IMG/VR virus record: IMGVR_UViG_3300006752_000148
Coordinates: 1-28,643 of that record
DNA from: a virus
Strand: one strand, 5' to 3'
DNA length: 28,643 nt
The notes under the pieces were generated by a model. That model did not search any database and was not told where the DNA came from. It saw nothing but the letters and a program-made list of their open reading frames with translations. Both the position numbers and the translations under genes were made by a program. Shown in pieces: positions 1-6,760 of this stretch. Each line of letters starts with the position of its first letter. Positions within the stretch are counted from its first letter, which is position 1.

Positions 1-12
1 AAGGTATTTGAA

Positions 13-402
13 ATGAAGTCGCAGACTTTCATTATCGACGAAGATAAGAAGGTTCATCGTGGCGCTAATGAGATTCATCCGAATGGTGATGGCTATTGGC
101 ATCTCGATAATGGTTGCTATGAAATTATTATGGAAGGTGTTGTATCAATCGGTGAAGATGAAGCTGGTTGGGTTATTACACGATCCACATTGAACCGTAA
201 TGGTTTGTTTATTACATCAGGTCTTTATGACTCAGGTTATGAAGGTGTGATGGCAGGAGCACTACATGTCGAAGGTGGCAAAGCTCTTCTTAAACCTGGT
301 ACACGTGTAGGCCAGTTCCTTTTATTCAAGTCCGAAAGCCTTAGCTCCTATGATGGTGACTATGGTAAGTCCGGCACACATGATGAGAAATATAATGGTT
401 GA
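13..402 (+). CDS. dCTP deaminase / dUTPase-fold protein
   Basis: A 129-residue protein whose second half fits the dCTP deaminase/dUTPase superfamily. It has an RSTLNRNG block (the family's R-S-S/T substrate motif), then a YDSGYEG segment (family D-x-GY/F-x-G), then a PGTRVGQF strand and a C-terminal Y-x-G-x-YG element. Enzymes of this fold act on dCTP or dUTP and would lower dUTP or supply dUMP to phage thymidylate synthesis; a dCMP deaminase at 4695 fits that pathway. An AAGG lies 8 bases before the ATG, but the frame is open to the window edge, so an upstream start cannot be excluded. It is short for the family and the N-terminal part is not well recognised. Deaminase and diphosphatase activity cannot be told apart from the sequence. 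Its end overlaps the next gene by 8 bases. Confidence 0.65.
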   Translation: MKSQTFIIDEDKKVHRGANEIHPNGDGYWHLDNGCYEIIMEGVVSIGEDEAGWVITRSTLNRNGLFITSGLYDSGYEGVMAGALHVEGGKALLKPGTRVGQFLLFKSESLSSYDGDYGKSGTHDEKYNG

Positions 403-1243
403 TATTACAATTGATATTGCGGAACTCCGCAAACGTAAGATTATGGTTGCCACTCCTATGTATGGTGGTCAATGTGCTGGTACATATACACGTAGCTCTG
501 TCGAGCTTGCTAAGAGCGCAGCGACACACGGCATCGAGGTAGACTTTTGGTATCTGTTTAACGAGTCGTTGATTACTCGTGCACGTAACTACTGTGCCGA
601 TGAGTTTATGCGTAGCGACTGTACGCATTTGATGTTCATTGACTCTGACATTGGATTTGATCCGAACGATGTATTGGCACTAGCTGCTCTTGCTGATCCG
701 GATAGTGATAAAGATGTTATCTGTGGTCCTTATCCTAAGAAGACGATTGCTTGGGAGAAGATTGTGCAAGCTGTCAACAAAGGCTTTGCTGATGAAGATC
801 CAAACAAACTAGAGGCGTATGTAGGCGACTATGTATTCAACCCTGCCGATGGTTCTGGTTCTATCAAGCTGGATGAGCTTGCAGAGGTTCTAGAGTCTGG
901 TACAGGCTTCATGATGATTCAACGTCAAGCATTTGAGAAGTTCGACAAGCATTATGGTGACACTATGAAGTATACACCTGACCATGTTCGTACGAAACAC
1001 TTTGATGGTTCACGTAAGATCAGCTTGTACTTTGATGCATTGGTATGTCCTAAGACTAATCGCTATCTATCAGAAGACTATATGTTCTGTCAGTGGGCAC
1101 GTGAAGCTGGCGCGAAGATCTGGCTGGCTCCATGGATGCGTTTGACTCACCTGGGTGCATATATGTTCGGTGGATCGTTAGCTGACATTGCACAGATCGG
1201 TGCAGTAGCAACTGCTGATGCAGCTAAAGTTAAACAGAGGTAG
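395..1243 (+). CDS. GT-A-like glycosyltransferase
   Basis: A 282-residue protein. Near the N-terminus a Rossmann-like strand KIMVATPMYGG is followed by an NESLITRARN helix, then THLMFIDSDIGFDP, whose D-S-D is a candidate DxD metal/nucleotide-sugar site of GT-A glycosyltransferases. A later GTGFMMI stretch and an LSEDYMFCQWAREAG segment resemble the acceptor/base region (E-D) of such enzymes. The chosen ATG at 395 follows a GAGAAA and overlaps the upstream stop by 8 bases; a longer frame begins at 350 but runs deep into the upstream gene. It sits directly before the sliding clamp and near a nucleotide-sugar dehydrogenase (2850), so it may use a UDP-sugar made or altered by the phage. The acceptor (DNA base, glycan or protein) is not visible. 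Confidence 0.65.
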   Translation: MVDITIDIAELRKRKIMVATPMYGGQCAGTYTRSSVELAKSAATHGIEVDFWYLFNESLITRARNYCADEFMRSDCTHLMFIDSDIGFDPNDVLALAALADPDSDKDVICGPYPKKTIAWEKIVQAVNKGFADEDPNKLEAYVGDYVFNPADGSGSIKLDELAEVLESGTGFMMIQRQAFEKFDKHYGDTMKYTPDHVRTKHFDGSRKISLYFDALVCPKTNRYLSEDYMFCQWAREAGAKIWLAPWMRLTHLGAYMFGGSLADIAQIGAVATADAAKVKQR

Positions 1244-1245
1244 TC

Positions 1246-1917
1246 ATGCAACTGTCTGAGAGAACAATTGAAATCCTAAAGAACTTTGCGACGATCAATC
1301 CATCTATCGTTATTCAGCAAGGTAATTTAGTTCGTCAAGTATCACCTTCAAAGACTATTCTATCTCATGCTTTAGTTGAAGAGGACTTCCCGAATAAGTT
1401 TGGTATCTATGACCTTAACAGGTTTCTTGGAACATTGAGCCTATTCACAAAGCCTGACTTGTTTTTCACTGACCACTATGTGGCAATCAAGTCAGGCTCT
1501 CAGCAGTCTAAATTCTTCTACTGTGAGCCGGAGCTAATCATGACCCCGCCAGATAATGAACTACCTGTTGATAATGTTATTGCAGAGTTCACATTGACAG
1601 AACATGACCTAGCTGCGATTATGAAGGGTGCGAATGTATTGCAAGCCCCTGAGTTTGTTATCGAGCACCGTGCTGGTGATATTGTTATTACTGCTAAAGA
1701 TAGTAAGAACACTGCATCGAATACATTCGAACGTAAGGTTGGGGAAGCATTAGAGTCTCCTGTTGAGTTCTCTGCTATCATTAAAGTAGAGCATGTGAAG
1801 CTAGCGCCAGGTAGTTATGACGTACGTCTTAGCTCTAGTGGTCTAGTACATTTTAAGCAGACTGGTGGTAGTCTGCAATATTGGATTGTTACTGAAAATT
1901 CAAGTAAGTATCAATAA
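1246..1917 (+). CDS. 45: sliding clamp, gp45-like
   Basis: A 223-residue homologue of the T4 processivity clamp (T4 gp45 is 228 residues). The N-terminus has the T4-like LKNFATINPSI block and an IYDLNRFLGTLSLF segment that matches the gp45 core fold. The clamp forms a trimeric ring on DNA that tethers the polymerase (6761), and in T4 it also activates late transcription with the late sigma factor. The gene starts two bases after the upstream stop with a GAGG-type ribosome site (cagaggtagtc). It is followed within 16 bases by its loader gp44, in the same order as T4 (45-44-62-regA-43). The TATAAATA-like late promoters downstream in this window fit its second role. No oddities were seen. Confidence 0.95.
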   Translation: MQLSERTIEILKNFATINPSIVIQQGNLVRQVSPSKTILSHALVEEDFPNKFGIYDLNRFLGTLSLFTKPDLFFTDHYVAIKSGSQQSKFFYCEPELIMTPPDNELPVDNVIAEFTLTEHDLAAIMKGANVLQAPEFVIEHRAGDIVITAKDSKNTASNTFERKVGEALESPVEFSAIIKVEHVKLAPGSYDVRLSSSGLVHFKQTGGSLQYWIVTENSSKYQ

Positions 1918-1932
1918 AGTGATGAGTATATT

Positions 1933-2865
1933 ATGGAACAATTTTTATGGGTCGAGAAGTATCGACCACAGACTGTTAGTGAGTGTATACTTCCTGACCG
2001 TCTGAAACAAACCTTTCAACAATTTGTAGATCAGAAGAACATTCCTAATCTGATTCTAACGGGCGGTCCTGGTGTCGGTAAGACAACAGTTGCTAAGGCT
2101 ATGTTGAATGAGCTGGGTTGTGATTACCTGGTTATTAATGGATCGATGAACGGTAACATCGATACCCTGCGTAATGACATTATGCAGTTTGCCTCATCGG
2201 TCAGCTTGATGGGTGGTCGTAAGTATGTTATCCTTGATGAGGCTGACTACCTAAACGCACAGTCAACACAACCCGCATTGCGTAACTTCATGGAGGAGTT
2301 CGCAAAGAACTGTGGGTTCATTCTTACGTGTAATTATAAAGACAAGATTATCGAACCACTACATTCTCGTTGTAGTATCGTAGACTTCCGTCATAGTAAA
2401 GAAGATAAGAGTGCCATGGGTGCTCAATTCTTCAAGCGTGTGTGTAGTGTACTTGACGATGAAAAGGTTAAGTATAACAAGGAAGTGGTGGCACACTTTG
2501 TAGCTGACACTTATCCTGACTTTCGTCGTACTCTAAACGACCTGCAACGTTATTCTGCTAACGGTGGTATCGATACCGGTGTAATGTCACTAAGTAAAGA
2601 CCTGTCTATCAAAGCACTCGTTGAGCATATGAAGGAGCAGAAGTTCAACGAGCTACGTAAGTGGGTAGCAAAGACTAACTATACGACAGCAGATATTGTT
2701 CGTAAGTTTTACGAGCAATCTAGCGAATACTATGATGCACCAAACTCAGCGAAGATGATTCTTATCCTTGCTGACTACCAACATAAAGCTGCTTTTGTAG
2801 CTGATGAAGAAGTGAACCTTGTTGCAATGCTTACGGAGATTATGATCGAATGTCAATCAAAATAA
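1933..2865 (+). CDS. 44: clamp-loader ATPase subunit, gp44-like
   Basis: A 310-residue AAA+ ATPase matching the T4 gp44 / RFC small-subunit family. Visible motifs are WVEKYRP (RFC box) near residue 6, Walker A GGPGVGKT at 44-51, Walker B DEAD at 102-105, sensor-1 LTCN at about 131-134, and an SRC arginine finger at about 145-147. With gp62 it forms the loader that opens gp45 and places it at primer junctions. It lies between the clamp and a nucleotide-sugar dehydrogenase whose start overlaps its last 16 bases. That insertion separates it from gp62 (3798), to which it is adjacent in T4. Length is normal for the family (T4 gp44 is 319 residues). Confidence 0.96.
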   Translation: MEQFLWVEKYRPQTVSECILPDRLKQTFQQFVDQKNIPNLILTGGPGVGKTTVAKAMLNELGCDYLVINGSMNGNIDTLRNDIMQFASSVSLMGGRKYVILDEADYLNAQSTQPALRNFMEEFAKNCGFILTCNYKDKIIEPLHSRCSIVDFRHSKEDKSAMGAQFFKRVCSVLDDEKVKYNKEVVAHFVADTYPDFRRTLNDLQRYSANGGIDTGVMSLSKDLSIKALVEHMKEQKFNELRKWVAKTNYTTADIVRKFYEQSSEYYDAPNSAKMILILADYQHKAAFVADEEVNLVAMLTEIMIECQSK

Positions 2866-3605
2866 CTATCTTTGGATATGGGTTTGTTGGTCGTGCACAC
2901 GAGAATGTACTCAAAGGTCTCCATGATATTACTATCGTAGATCCAGTATTAGATCTTACGGACCCTGGTAATCCTGATGCCGTTATCATTGCTGTATCGA
3001 CACCACAGTCTAAGACTGGTGAATGTTATATGCAGAATGTATATGATGTACTGAAGCAATGTAAGAAAGATATACCCATCTTAATCAAGAGTACAATCTC
3101 ACTAGAAGGTTGGCAGTATATTGAGAAGGAGTTTGGACACTTAACTATTACATTTAGTCCTGAGTTCTTGCGAGCAGCTACTGCATTACAAGACTTCGAG
3201 AATGCGGATACTTTTTACTTCGGTGGAGGTGACGATGTGTTTTGGGCTGGACTGTTCTGGCAAGAAGGTCGTCGAATGTTCAGTCGTAAACCAGAAGAGC
3301 TGATCATGATGAAGTATAGTGTCAATACTTTTCTTGCTCTTAAAGTAGCCTACTTTAATCAGATCAATGATCTGTGTGACGCTTGGGATATTGACTATGA
3401 TAGTGTTAAAACTCTGATACAGCATGATGAACGTATCGGAGATAGTCATATGGATATCTCTGAGGAACGTGGCTTTGGAGGTCACTGCTTTCCTAAGGAC
3501 ACAGAAGCATTGTTAGCTACTTCAGACGTTAGTAAATCAAACATGTCAATCCTTGAAGCGGCTGTAGAATATAATCGTCTGACTAGAGATTGGTCCAATG
3601 ATTGA
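2850..3605 (+). CDS. short UDP-glucose/GDP-mannose dehydrogenase-like protein
   Basis: A 251-residue NAD-dependent nucleotide-sugar dehydrogenase. It has the Rossmann motif GYGFVG at 9-14, STPQ at 50-53, SPEFLR at 103-108, the central helix K155..N159 with LALKVAYFNQI, and the active-site GFGGHCFPKD with Cys213. These are the signature residues of enzymes that oxidise UDP-glucose to UDP-glucuronate or GDP-mannose to its uronate. The usual enzymes are about 390-450 residues with a third, C-terminal nucleotide-sugar domain; this protein stops soon after the catalytic-Cys loop, so that domain is missing. Catalytic residues look intact. It overlaps gp44 and is embedded in the replication operon, 2 kb from a glycosyltransferase. 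Substrate and product use are unknown. Confidence 0.85.
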   Translation: MSIKITIFGYGFVGRAHENVLKGLHDITIVDPVLDLTDPGNPDAVIIAVSTPQSKTGECYMQNVYDVLKQCKKDIPILIKSTISLEGWQYIEKEFGHLTITFSPEFLRAATALQDFENADTFYFGGGDDVFWAGLFWQEGRRMFSRKPEELIMMKYSVNTFLALKVAYFNQINDLCDAWDIDYDSVKTLIQHDERIGDSHMDISEERGFGGHCFPKDTEALLATSDVSKSNMSILEAAVEYNRLTRDWSND

Positions 3606-3801
3606 GTATCGCACATGGGAAAAAATAATGGCACGTGCTCTCGATTATTATATCGGGCGCAATGATGAAGATGAACCTAAAGTTCCAGTGCTTACAATGA
3701 ACCAAGCACGTCGTGGACTTTACATTCGAATGGTGTTACAATTAGTTAATTGGATTACCTGCTTCTTTATTATTGCAGGTGTTGTGAGGCATTGGGGATG
3801 A
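3598..3801 (+). CDS. small single-pass membrane protein, hypothetical
   Basis: A 67-residue protein, or 57 if the ATG at 3628 is used. The N-terminal half is polar with an acidic RNDEDEPK stretch; the C-terminal third holds a hydrophobic segment (LQLVNWITCFFIIAGVV) long enough for one membrane pass. It overlaps the dehydrogenase stop by 8 bases and its own stop overlaps the gp62 start as ATGA, so it is translated in the same coupled run. The 3628 start has a purine-rich tract (gggaaaaa) in front and gives MARALDYYIG, which may be the real N-terminus. I do not assign a function. Confidence 0.65.
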   Translation: MIEYRTWEKIMARALDYYIGRNDEDEPKVPVLTMNQARRGLYIRMVLQLVNWITCFFIIAGVVRHWG

Positions 3802-4166
3802 ATGTAAATCCAGGCGCCATATTCAATATGGCAACATACCGTAAAGAACAGTATCCAGATGAATCATATAGTGCGTTTGTAGTTAATCGTATTGCTGCTA
3901 ACTATATTGATACATTGTTCCAAGCAAATGAGTTAAACCAATACCATGAACTCGATCAGAGGCTCCAATATGACTATTTACTAAATAGTACTAGGAAAAA
4001 GAAAAGGTTCCGGAAGACTGATAAAGATTATCCGGATAGTAAACTTGACCTGATTAGAGAATATTATGGGTATAATATGAAACGCGCCCAAGAAGTTTTC
4101 GATATTCTTACTGATGAACAAATTAACAAGATCCAGTCAAAACTGGACAAAGGTGGAATGAAATGA
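3798..4166 (+). CDS. 62: clamp-loader small subunit, gp62-like
   Basis: A 122-residue protein placed between gp44 and RegA, exactly where gp62 lies in T4. It has the expected helical character (AANYIDTLFQANELNQY) and ends with a helix-rich segment. T4 gp62 is 187 residues, so this is a compact version, as I recall for marine T4-like phages. It would complete the gp44/62 loader. The start at 3798 forms an ATGA overlap with the preceding stop; a longer frame from 3750 would run through the upstream gene and begin with a Cys/Tyr-rich translation of its membrane segment, so it was rejected. Identification rests on position and size more than on motifs. Confidence 0.8.
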   Translation: MNVNPGAIFNMATYRKEQYPDESYSAFVVNRIAANYIDTLFQANELNQYHELDQRLQYDYLLNSTRKKKRFRKTDKDYPDSKLDLIREYYGYNMKRAQEVFDILTDEQINKIQSKLDKGGMK

Positions 4167-4558
4167 ATGAACTTGAGCAGATGGTGGAGATCCGTCTTAA
4201 ATCAGACGACGACTTTCTTAAAGTCAGAGAAACTCTTACACGTATTGGTGTAGCCTCCCGTAAAGATAAAACTCTATTTCAGAGTTGTCATATTTTACAT
4301 AAGCAAGGAAGATACTTTATAGTGCACTTCAAGGAACTGTTTGCACTTGATGGTAAGCCAGCCAACTTTGGTGAGGAAGATGTTGCAAGACGTAATGCAA
4401 TTGCTAATCTTCTTGACGAATGGGGTTTGGTGGATTTGGTTGAAAGCGAGAAGTCACAAGATCCAATTTGTCCTATCAGCAGAATTAAAGTTCTGCCATA
4501 TAAAGAGAAAGACGAGTGGACTTTGACTCCTAAGTATAACATAGGAAAAAAGAAATGA
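4163..4558 (+). CDS. regA: RegA translational repressor
   Basis: A 131-residue RegA homologue (T4 RegA is 122 residues). Blocks that closely match T4 RegA are DDFLKVRETLTRIGVAS, LFQSCHILHKQGRYFIVHFKEL, the EEDVARRNAIA..LLDEWGL segment and the C-terminal EWTLTPKYNIG. RegA binds A/U-rich sites covering the start codons of early mRNAs and blocks ribosome access. It starts by ATGA overlap with gp62 and ends by ATGA overlap with a 55-residue gene. Possible targets in this window are the two near-identical leaders before 14857 and 16502 (inference). Confidence 0.95.
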   Translation: MNELEQMVEIRLKSDDDFLKVRETLTRIGVASRKDKTLFQSCHILHKQGRYFIVHFKELFALDGKPANFGEEDVARRNAIANLLDEWGLVDLVESEKSQDPICPISRIKVLPYKEKDEWTLTPKYNIGKKK

Positions 4559-4722
4559 GCATAAGTATTATACCTTTTCTCTCAGAGACAGATAGCGTTC
4601 AACAGCTATATGTTGTGAGACAGGTTGTTGATGGACATGAGATTCGTCAACAATCCTTTAGTAGTATGGAAGAAGCAGAGAAGGCAGCAGATACATGGAA
4701 GACGGAATCTTCCCTAAGCTAA
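4555..4722 (+). CDS. small hypothetical protein (55 aa)
   Basis: A 55-residue reading frame starting by ATGA overlap with the regA stop. It reads MSISIIPFLSETDSV, then QQLYVVRQVVDG and an acidic, Ala/Lys-rich helix EEAEKAADTWK. Its last 28 bases overlap the start of the dCMP deaminase gene. The pattern (a beta strand with YVVRQVVDG, then an amphipathic helix) looks like a small alpha/beta fold and not random translation, and it fills what would otherwise be a gap in a continuous run of coupled genes. No function is recognised. Confidence 0.65.
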   Translation: MSISIIPFLSETDSVQQLYVVRQVVDGHEIRQQSFSSMEEAEKAADTWKTESSLS

Positions 4723-5156
4723 AGTTTATTAACTTCTATATGACAACAGCACACACGTGTGCTCAACTATCATACGCACAGAGACTTCAAGTTGGAGCAG
4801 TGATTGTTAAAGACAATCGTATCATTAGCTATGGCTATAATGGCACACCTGCGGGCTATGATAATAAATGTGAAGATGAAGAAGGTAACACAAAGAAAGA
4901 AGTCCTTCATGCTGAAGCCAATGCTTTAATGAAAGCAGCTTCTAGTCCTGAGTCTACAGAAGGCGCTGGATTATATCTTACACACTCACCGTGTATGGAT
5001 TGTGCTAAGATGATTCTCCAATCTCGAATTAAATATGTTGTCTTTAATGAACAATATAGGGATAATAAAGGTATAAAGTTTTTGCAAGATGCAAGGACTT
5101 CAGTGGTTAGATGGTCTGACCTTATAGGTGCTAAACAAAATGGACTTATGGAATAA
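4695..5156 (+). CDS. cd: dCMP deaminase
   Basis: A 153-residue zinc-dependent deoxycytidylate deaminase. The zinc and catalytic residues are H72-A-E74 (LHAEANAL) and C100..C103 (SPCMDC), with the usual VGAVIVKDNRIISYGYNG strand-loop ahead of them. It converts dCMP to dUMP for dTMP synthesis and complements the dUTPase-fold protein at the left edge. T4 cd is about 190 residues; this is the shorter form. The chosen ATG has an AAGG about 10 bases upstream and lies within the end of the preceding small gene, consistent with the tight packing here. Confidence 0.92.
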   Translation: MEDGIFPKLKFINFYMTTAHTCAQLSYAQRLQVGAVIVKDNRIISYGYNGTPAGYDNKCEDEEGNTKKEVLHAEANALMKAASSPESTEGAGLYLTHSPCMDCAKMILQSRIKYVVFNEQYRDNKGIKFLQDARTSVVRWSDLIGAKQNGLME

Positions 5157-5394
5157 AGTAAGACATGAGGGTGGTTACTGGCAATACTTCTATGAAGTAG
5201 ATGATGATATAATTGCGTCTGTTATTCCTAAGTGGGGTGCTAATGGTATGAAGACATGGATGTGTCAGTATCGAGACCATGTTCCATTCAAACGTAATAG
5301 TCTCAAAGCTGGTAAAGCAGATATCCAATGGATCCATGAACAGTCTAAAGATGATAACTTAACTGAAATAAAAATTTGGGATGACGACGAGTAA
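5140..5394 (+). CDS. hypothetical protein (84 aa)
   Basis: An 84-residue acidic protein with many aromatic residues (GGYWQYFYEVDDD, PKWGANGMKTWMC, IQWIHEQ) and an Asp-rich C-terminus. I prefer the ATG at 5140, inside the last codons of the dCMP deaminase gene, over a GTG at 5128. No motif identifies it. It is the last gene before a promoter-bearing gap and therefore probably the end of the replication/nucleotide operon in this segment. Confidence 0.6.
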   Translation: MDLWNKVRHEGGYWQYFYEVDDDIIASVIPKWGANGMKTWMCQYRDHVPFKRNSLKAGKADIQWIHEQSKDDNLTEIKIWDDDE

Positions 5395-5398
5395 ACAG

Positions 5399-5429
5399 TT
5401 GACTTTTCGTTTACAAAGTACTATATAAT
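5399..5429 (+). promoter_or_regulatory. sigma70-like promoter before Hsp20
   Basis: TTGACT at 5399-5404 and TATAAT at 5424-5429 with a 19-base spacer; an overlapping TATATA at 5422-5427 would give the usual 17. It lies in the 94-base gap before Hsp20. The CTGTTGAC/CAGTTGACTT type of -35 recurs at 6726, 14322, 14797 and 16440. Confidence 0.75.
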
Positions 5430-5461
5430 ATGTGGGTGCCGAATTGCCGGGCTCATAACAC

Positions 5462-5480
5462 AACTTGCTTAACAGGAGTT
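5462..5480 (+). promoter_or_regulatory. possible ROSE-like RNA thermometer hairpin
   Basis: In the Hsp20 leader, AACUUGCU (5462-5469) can pair with the ribosome site AGGAGUU (5474-5480) across a UAAC loop, leaving one bulged G (5467). The UUGCU-with-bulged-G opposite the Shine-Dalgarno is the hallmark of ROSE elements that control bacterial small heat-shock genes. The leader here (about 53 bases) is shorter than classical multi-hairpin ROSE leaders, so this is a candidate only. Confidence 0.5.
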
Positions 5481-5488
5481 AACACAAC

Positions 5489-5899
5489 ATGACTAATATT
5501 CAGAACAATATTTTCCCTAAGTCTGCCTTTATTGGCTTTGATAGAATTCTGGAGGACATGCAGTTTGCAGCACAACATGCTAATGACCATTATCCCCCAC
5601 ATAACATTGTCAAAGAAAATGATACAGATTATCTAATTGAGCTAGCAGTTGCTGGTTTTGATAAAGATGATATCGTAGTAGAGCAGAAGGAAAGGTCGCT
5701 GAAGATCGCAGGCAAATATAAATCTAAAGGTCGAGAAGTTGTACACCGTGGTATTTCCACACGTGACTTCGAGCGTAGATTCCGCCTGTCGGAGTATGTT
5801 CAAGTAGCCGGAGCTTCTTTCAAGGATGGTATTCTTGCAGTATCTTTGAAGTTAGAAATCCCTGAGGAGAAGCAGCCTCGTAAAATCAACATCGATTAA
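5489..5899 (+). CDS. Hsp20 small heat-shock chaperone
   Basis: A 136-residue IbpA-type alpha-crystallin-domain protein. The domain spans about residues 38-125: DYLIELAVAGFDKDDIVVEQ, then LKIAGKY, the FERRFRLSEYVQV strand, DGILAVSLK (the GxLxV-type strand) and the C-terminal IPEEKQPRKINID anchor with its I-x-I. It would bind unfolding proteins as an ATP-independent holdase oligomer, perhaps protecting phage or host proteins during infection. It has its own promoter (5399) and a strong ribosome site (AGGAG, 8 bases before ATG) that may be masked by a thermometer hairpin. Hsp20 genes are a known feature of marine T4-like phages. Confidence 0.93.
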   Translation: MTNIQNNIFPKSAFIGFDRILEDMQFAAQHANDHYPPHNIVKENDTDYLIELAVAGFDKDDIVVEQKERSLKIAGKYKSKGREVVHRGISTRDFERRFRLSEYVQVAGASFKDGILAVSLKLEIPEEKQPRKINID

Positions 5900-5913
5900 A
5901 CGAGGAAAACAAA

Positions 5914-5997
5914 ATGACCGATGGAACTATGACAGCCGGTATGGGTGCAGTTACGATTGCACTTCTTGCAGTGATTCTACAACCACTGATGGGCTAA
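5914..5997 (+). CDS. 27-residue hydrophobic peptide
   Basis: A 27-residue frame with a clear ribosome site (cgaggaa, about 9 bases before ATG). After a short polar start it consists of a hydrophobic helix (GAVTIALLAVILQPLMG), long enough to cross or lie in a membrane. It follows Hsp20 by 14 bases and precedes a strong hairpin at 6007, so it probably ends that transcript. Such tiny membrane peptides next to a cell-wall peptidase (6050) can be lysis helpers, but nothing in the sequence proves it. Confidence 0.55.
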   Translation: MTDGTMTAGMGAVTIALLAVILQPLMG

Positions 5998-6006
5998 CTA
6001 AATAGA

Positions 6007-6030
6007 GTTGGGGGCACTTCTGCCCCCAAC
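6007..6030 (+). terminator. perfect 10-bp hairpin, possible terminator
   Basis: GTTGGGGGCA (6007-6016) pairs perfectly with TGCCCCCAAC (6021-6030) around a CTTC loop. The T-run that follows is poor (aactttatt), so it may be a weak terminator, a processing or stabilising hairpin, or a barrier between the Hsp20 and peptidase transcripts. Confidence 0.65.
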
Positions 6031-6049
6031 AACTTTATTGGAGGACATA

Positions 6050-6511
6050 ATGAAACTTTCACCGAATTTTTCACTAGCAGAATTTACCAAGAGTCAAACA
6101 GCTGAACGAAAAGGGTTGGACAACAACCCTAACGAAGAGCATCTTGTAGCTGCACAGTCCTTATTCTTAATGGTAGTACAAAAAGTTAGGGACCACTTTG
6201 GTCCTACAGTTATTAACAGCGGTTATAGAGGACCAGAGTTAAATGAAGCAGTTGGTGGAAGTAGTAAAAGTCAGCATTGTAAAGGTGAAGCGGTGGATAT
6301 CGAAGTGCCTGGTGTCCCCAATGCCACCGTGGCTGAGTGGATAAGGGATAACCTTGATTTCGATCAGCTTATCTTAGAGTTTTATACTCCTGGTATCCCT
6401 GACAGTGGTTGGGTTCATGTATCTTACAAGCATGGTGAGAACCGTAAGTCAGTTTTGACAGCATCCCGTGTTGATGGAAAAACACATTATGCAGTGGGAA
6501 TTAATTCCTAA
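6050..6511 (+). CDS. M15-type peptidase, probable endolysin
   Basis: A 153-residue zinc peptidase of the M15 (D-Ala-D-Ala carboxypeptidase / L-Ala-D-Glu endopeptidase) type. Metal-site residues are visible as SQHCKGEAVDIE (H76, D83) and GWVHVSY (H123), with INSGYRGPELNEAVGG ahead of them, the usual order in Peptidase M15_3 proteins. It would cut peptidoglycan cross-links at lysis. There is no signal peptide, so a holin or other exit route would be needed. The start at 6050 has a strong GGAGG site and is preferred to an upstream ATG that would translate the hairpin. Confidence 0.87.
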   Translation: MKLSPNFSLAEFTKSQTAERKGLDNNPNEEHLVAAQSLFLMVVQKVRDHFGPTVINSGYRGPELNEAVGGSSKSQHCKGEAVDIEVPGVPNATVAEWIRDNLDFDQLILEFYTPGIPDSGWVHVSYKHGENRKSVLTASRVDGKTHYAVGINS

Positions 6512-6577
6512 ACGTGGATTATGAACTTTTTAAAGGTTCAAGTAAACATAACTATATCATTAACATAGGAGCGCCGC

Positions 6578-6736
6578 ATGGAACATCAACTAGATCTTTT
6601 TGCCAGTACAACTCAGTTATCATTAGACCCAGACAATCGAGAATGGGAGTATGATAATGATGGCTCCAAAATATATAAAGTAGATGCTGGCTATGGAATG
6701 AAAACTTCCTACACCCCTCCTTCTGTTGACCAATAA
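6578..6736 (+). CDS. small acidic hypothetical protein (52 aa)
   Basis: A 52-residue frame with a good ribosome site (AGGAG, 7 bases from ATG). It starts MEHQLDLFAS, has an acidic/aromatic middle (DNREWEYDNDGSKIYKV) and ends in TPPSVDQ. The 66 bases before it contain no strong promoter. Its last codons carry the -35 element of the putative gp43 promoter. The N-terminal QLDLF recalls beta-clamp-binding peptides (QL-x-LF) of bacteria, which is suggestive beside a replication block but may be chance. Function unknown. Confidence 0.6.
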   Translation: MEHQLDLFASTTQLSLDPDNREWEYDNDGSKIYKVDAGYGMKTSYTPPSVDQ

Positions 6737-6754
6737 CCAAAGAACGACTATACT
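6726..6754 (+). promoter_or_regulatory. sigma70-like promoter at the gp43 start
   Basis: TTGACC (6726-6731), a 17-base spacer and TATACT (6749-6754). Transcription would begin close to 6761, the A of the gp43 start codon. The -35 lies in the end of the upstream small gene and shares CTGTTGACC with the promoter at 16440. Confidence 0.5.
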
Positions 6755-6760
6755 TATTAA

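Noticed and set aside
3974-3990. ACTAAATA inside gp62 as a late promoter
   Set aside because: It is inside a coding region and two bases off consensus; nothing starts downstream.
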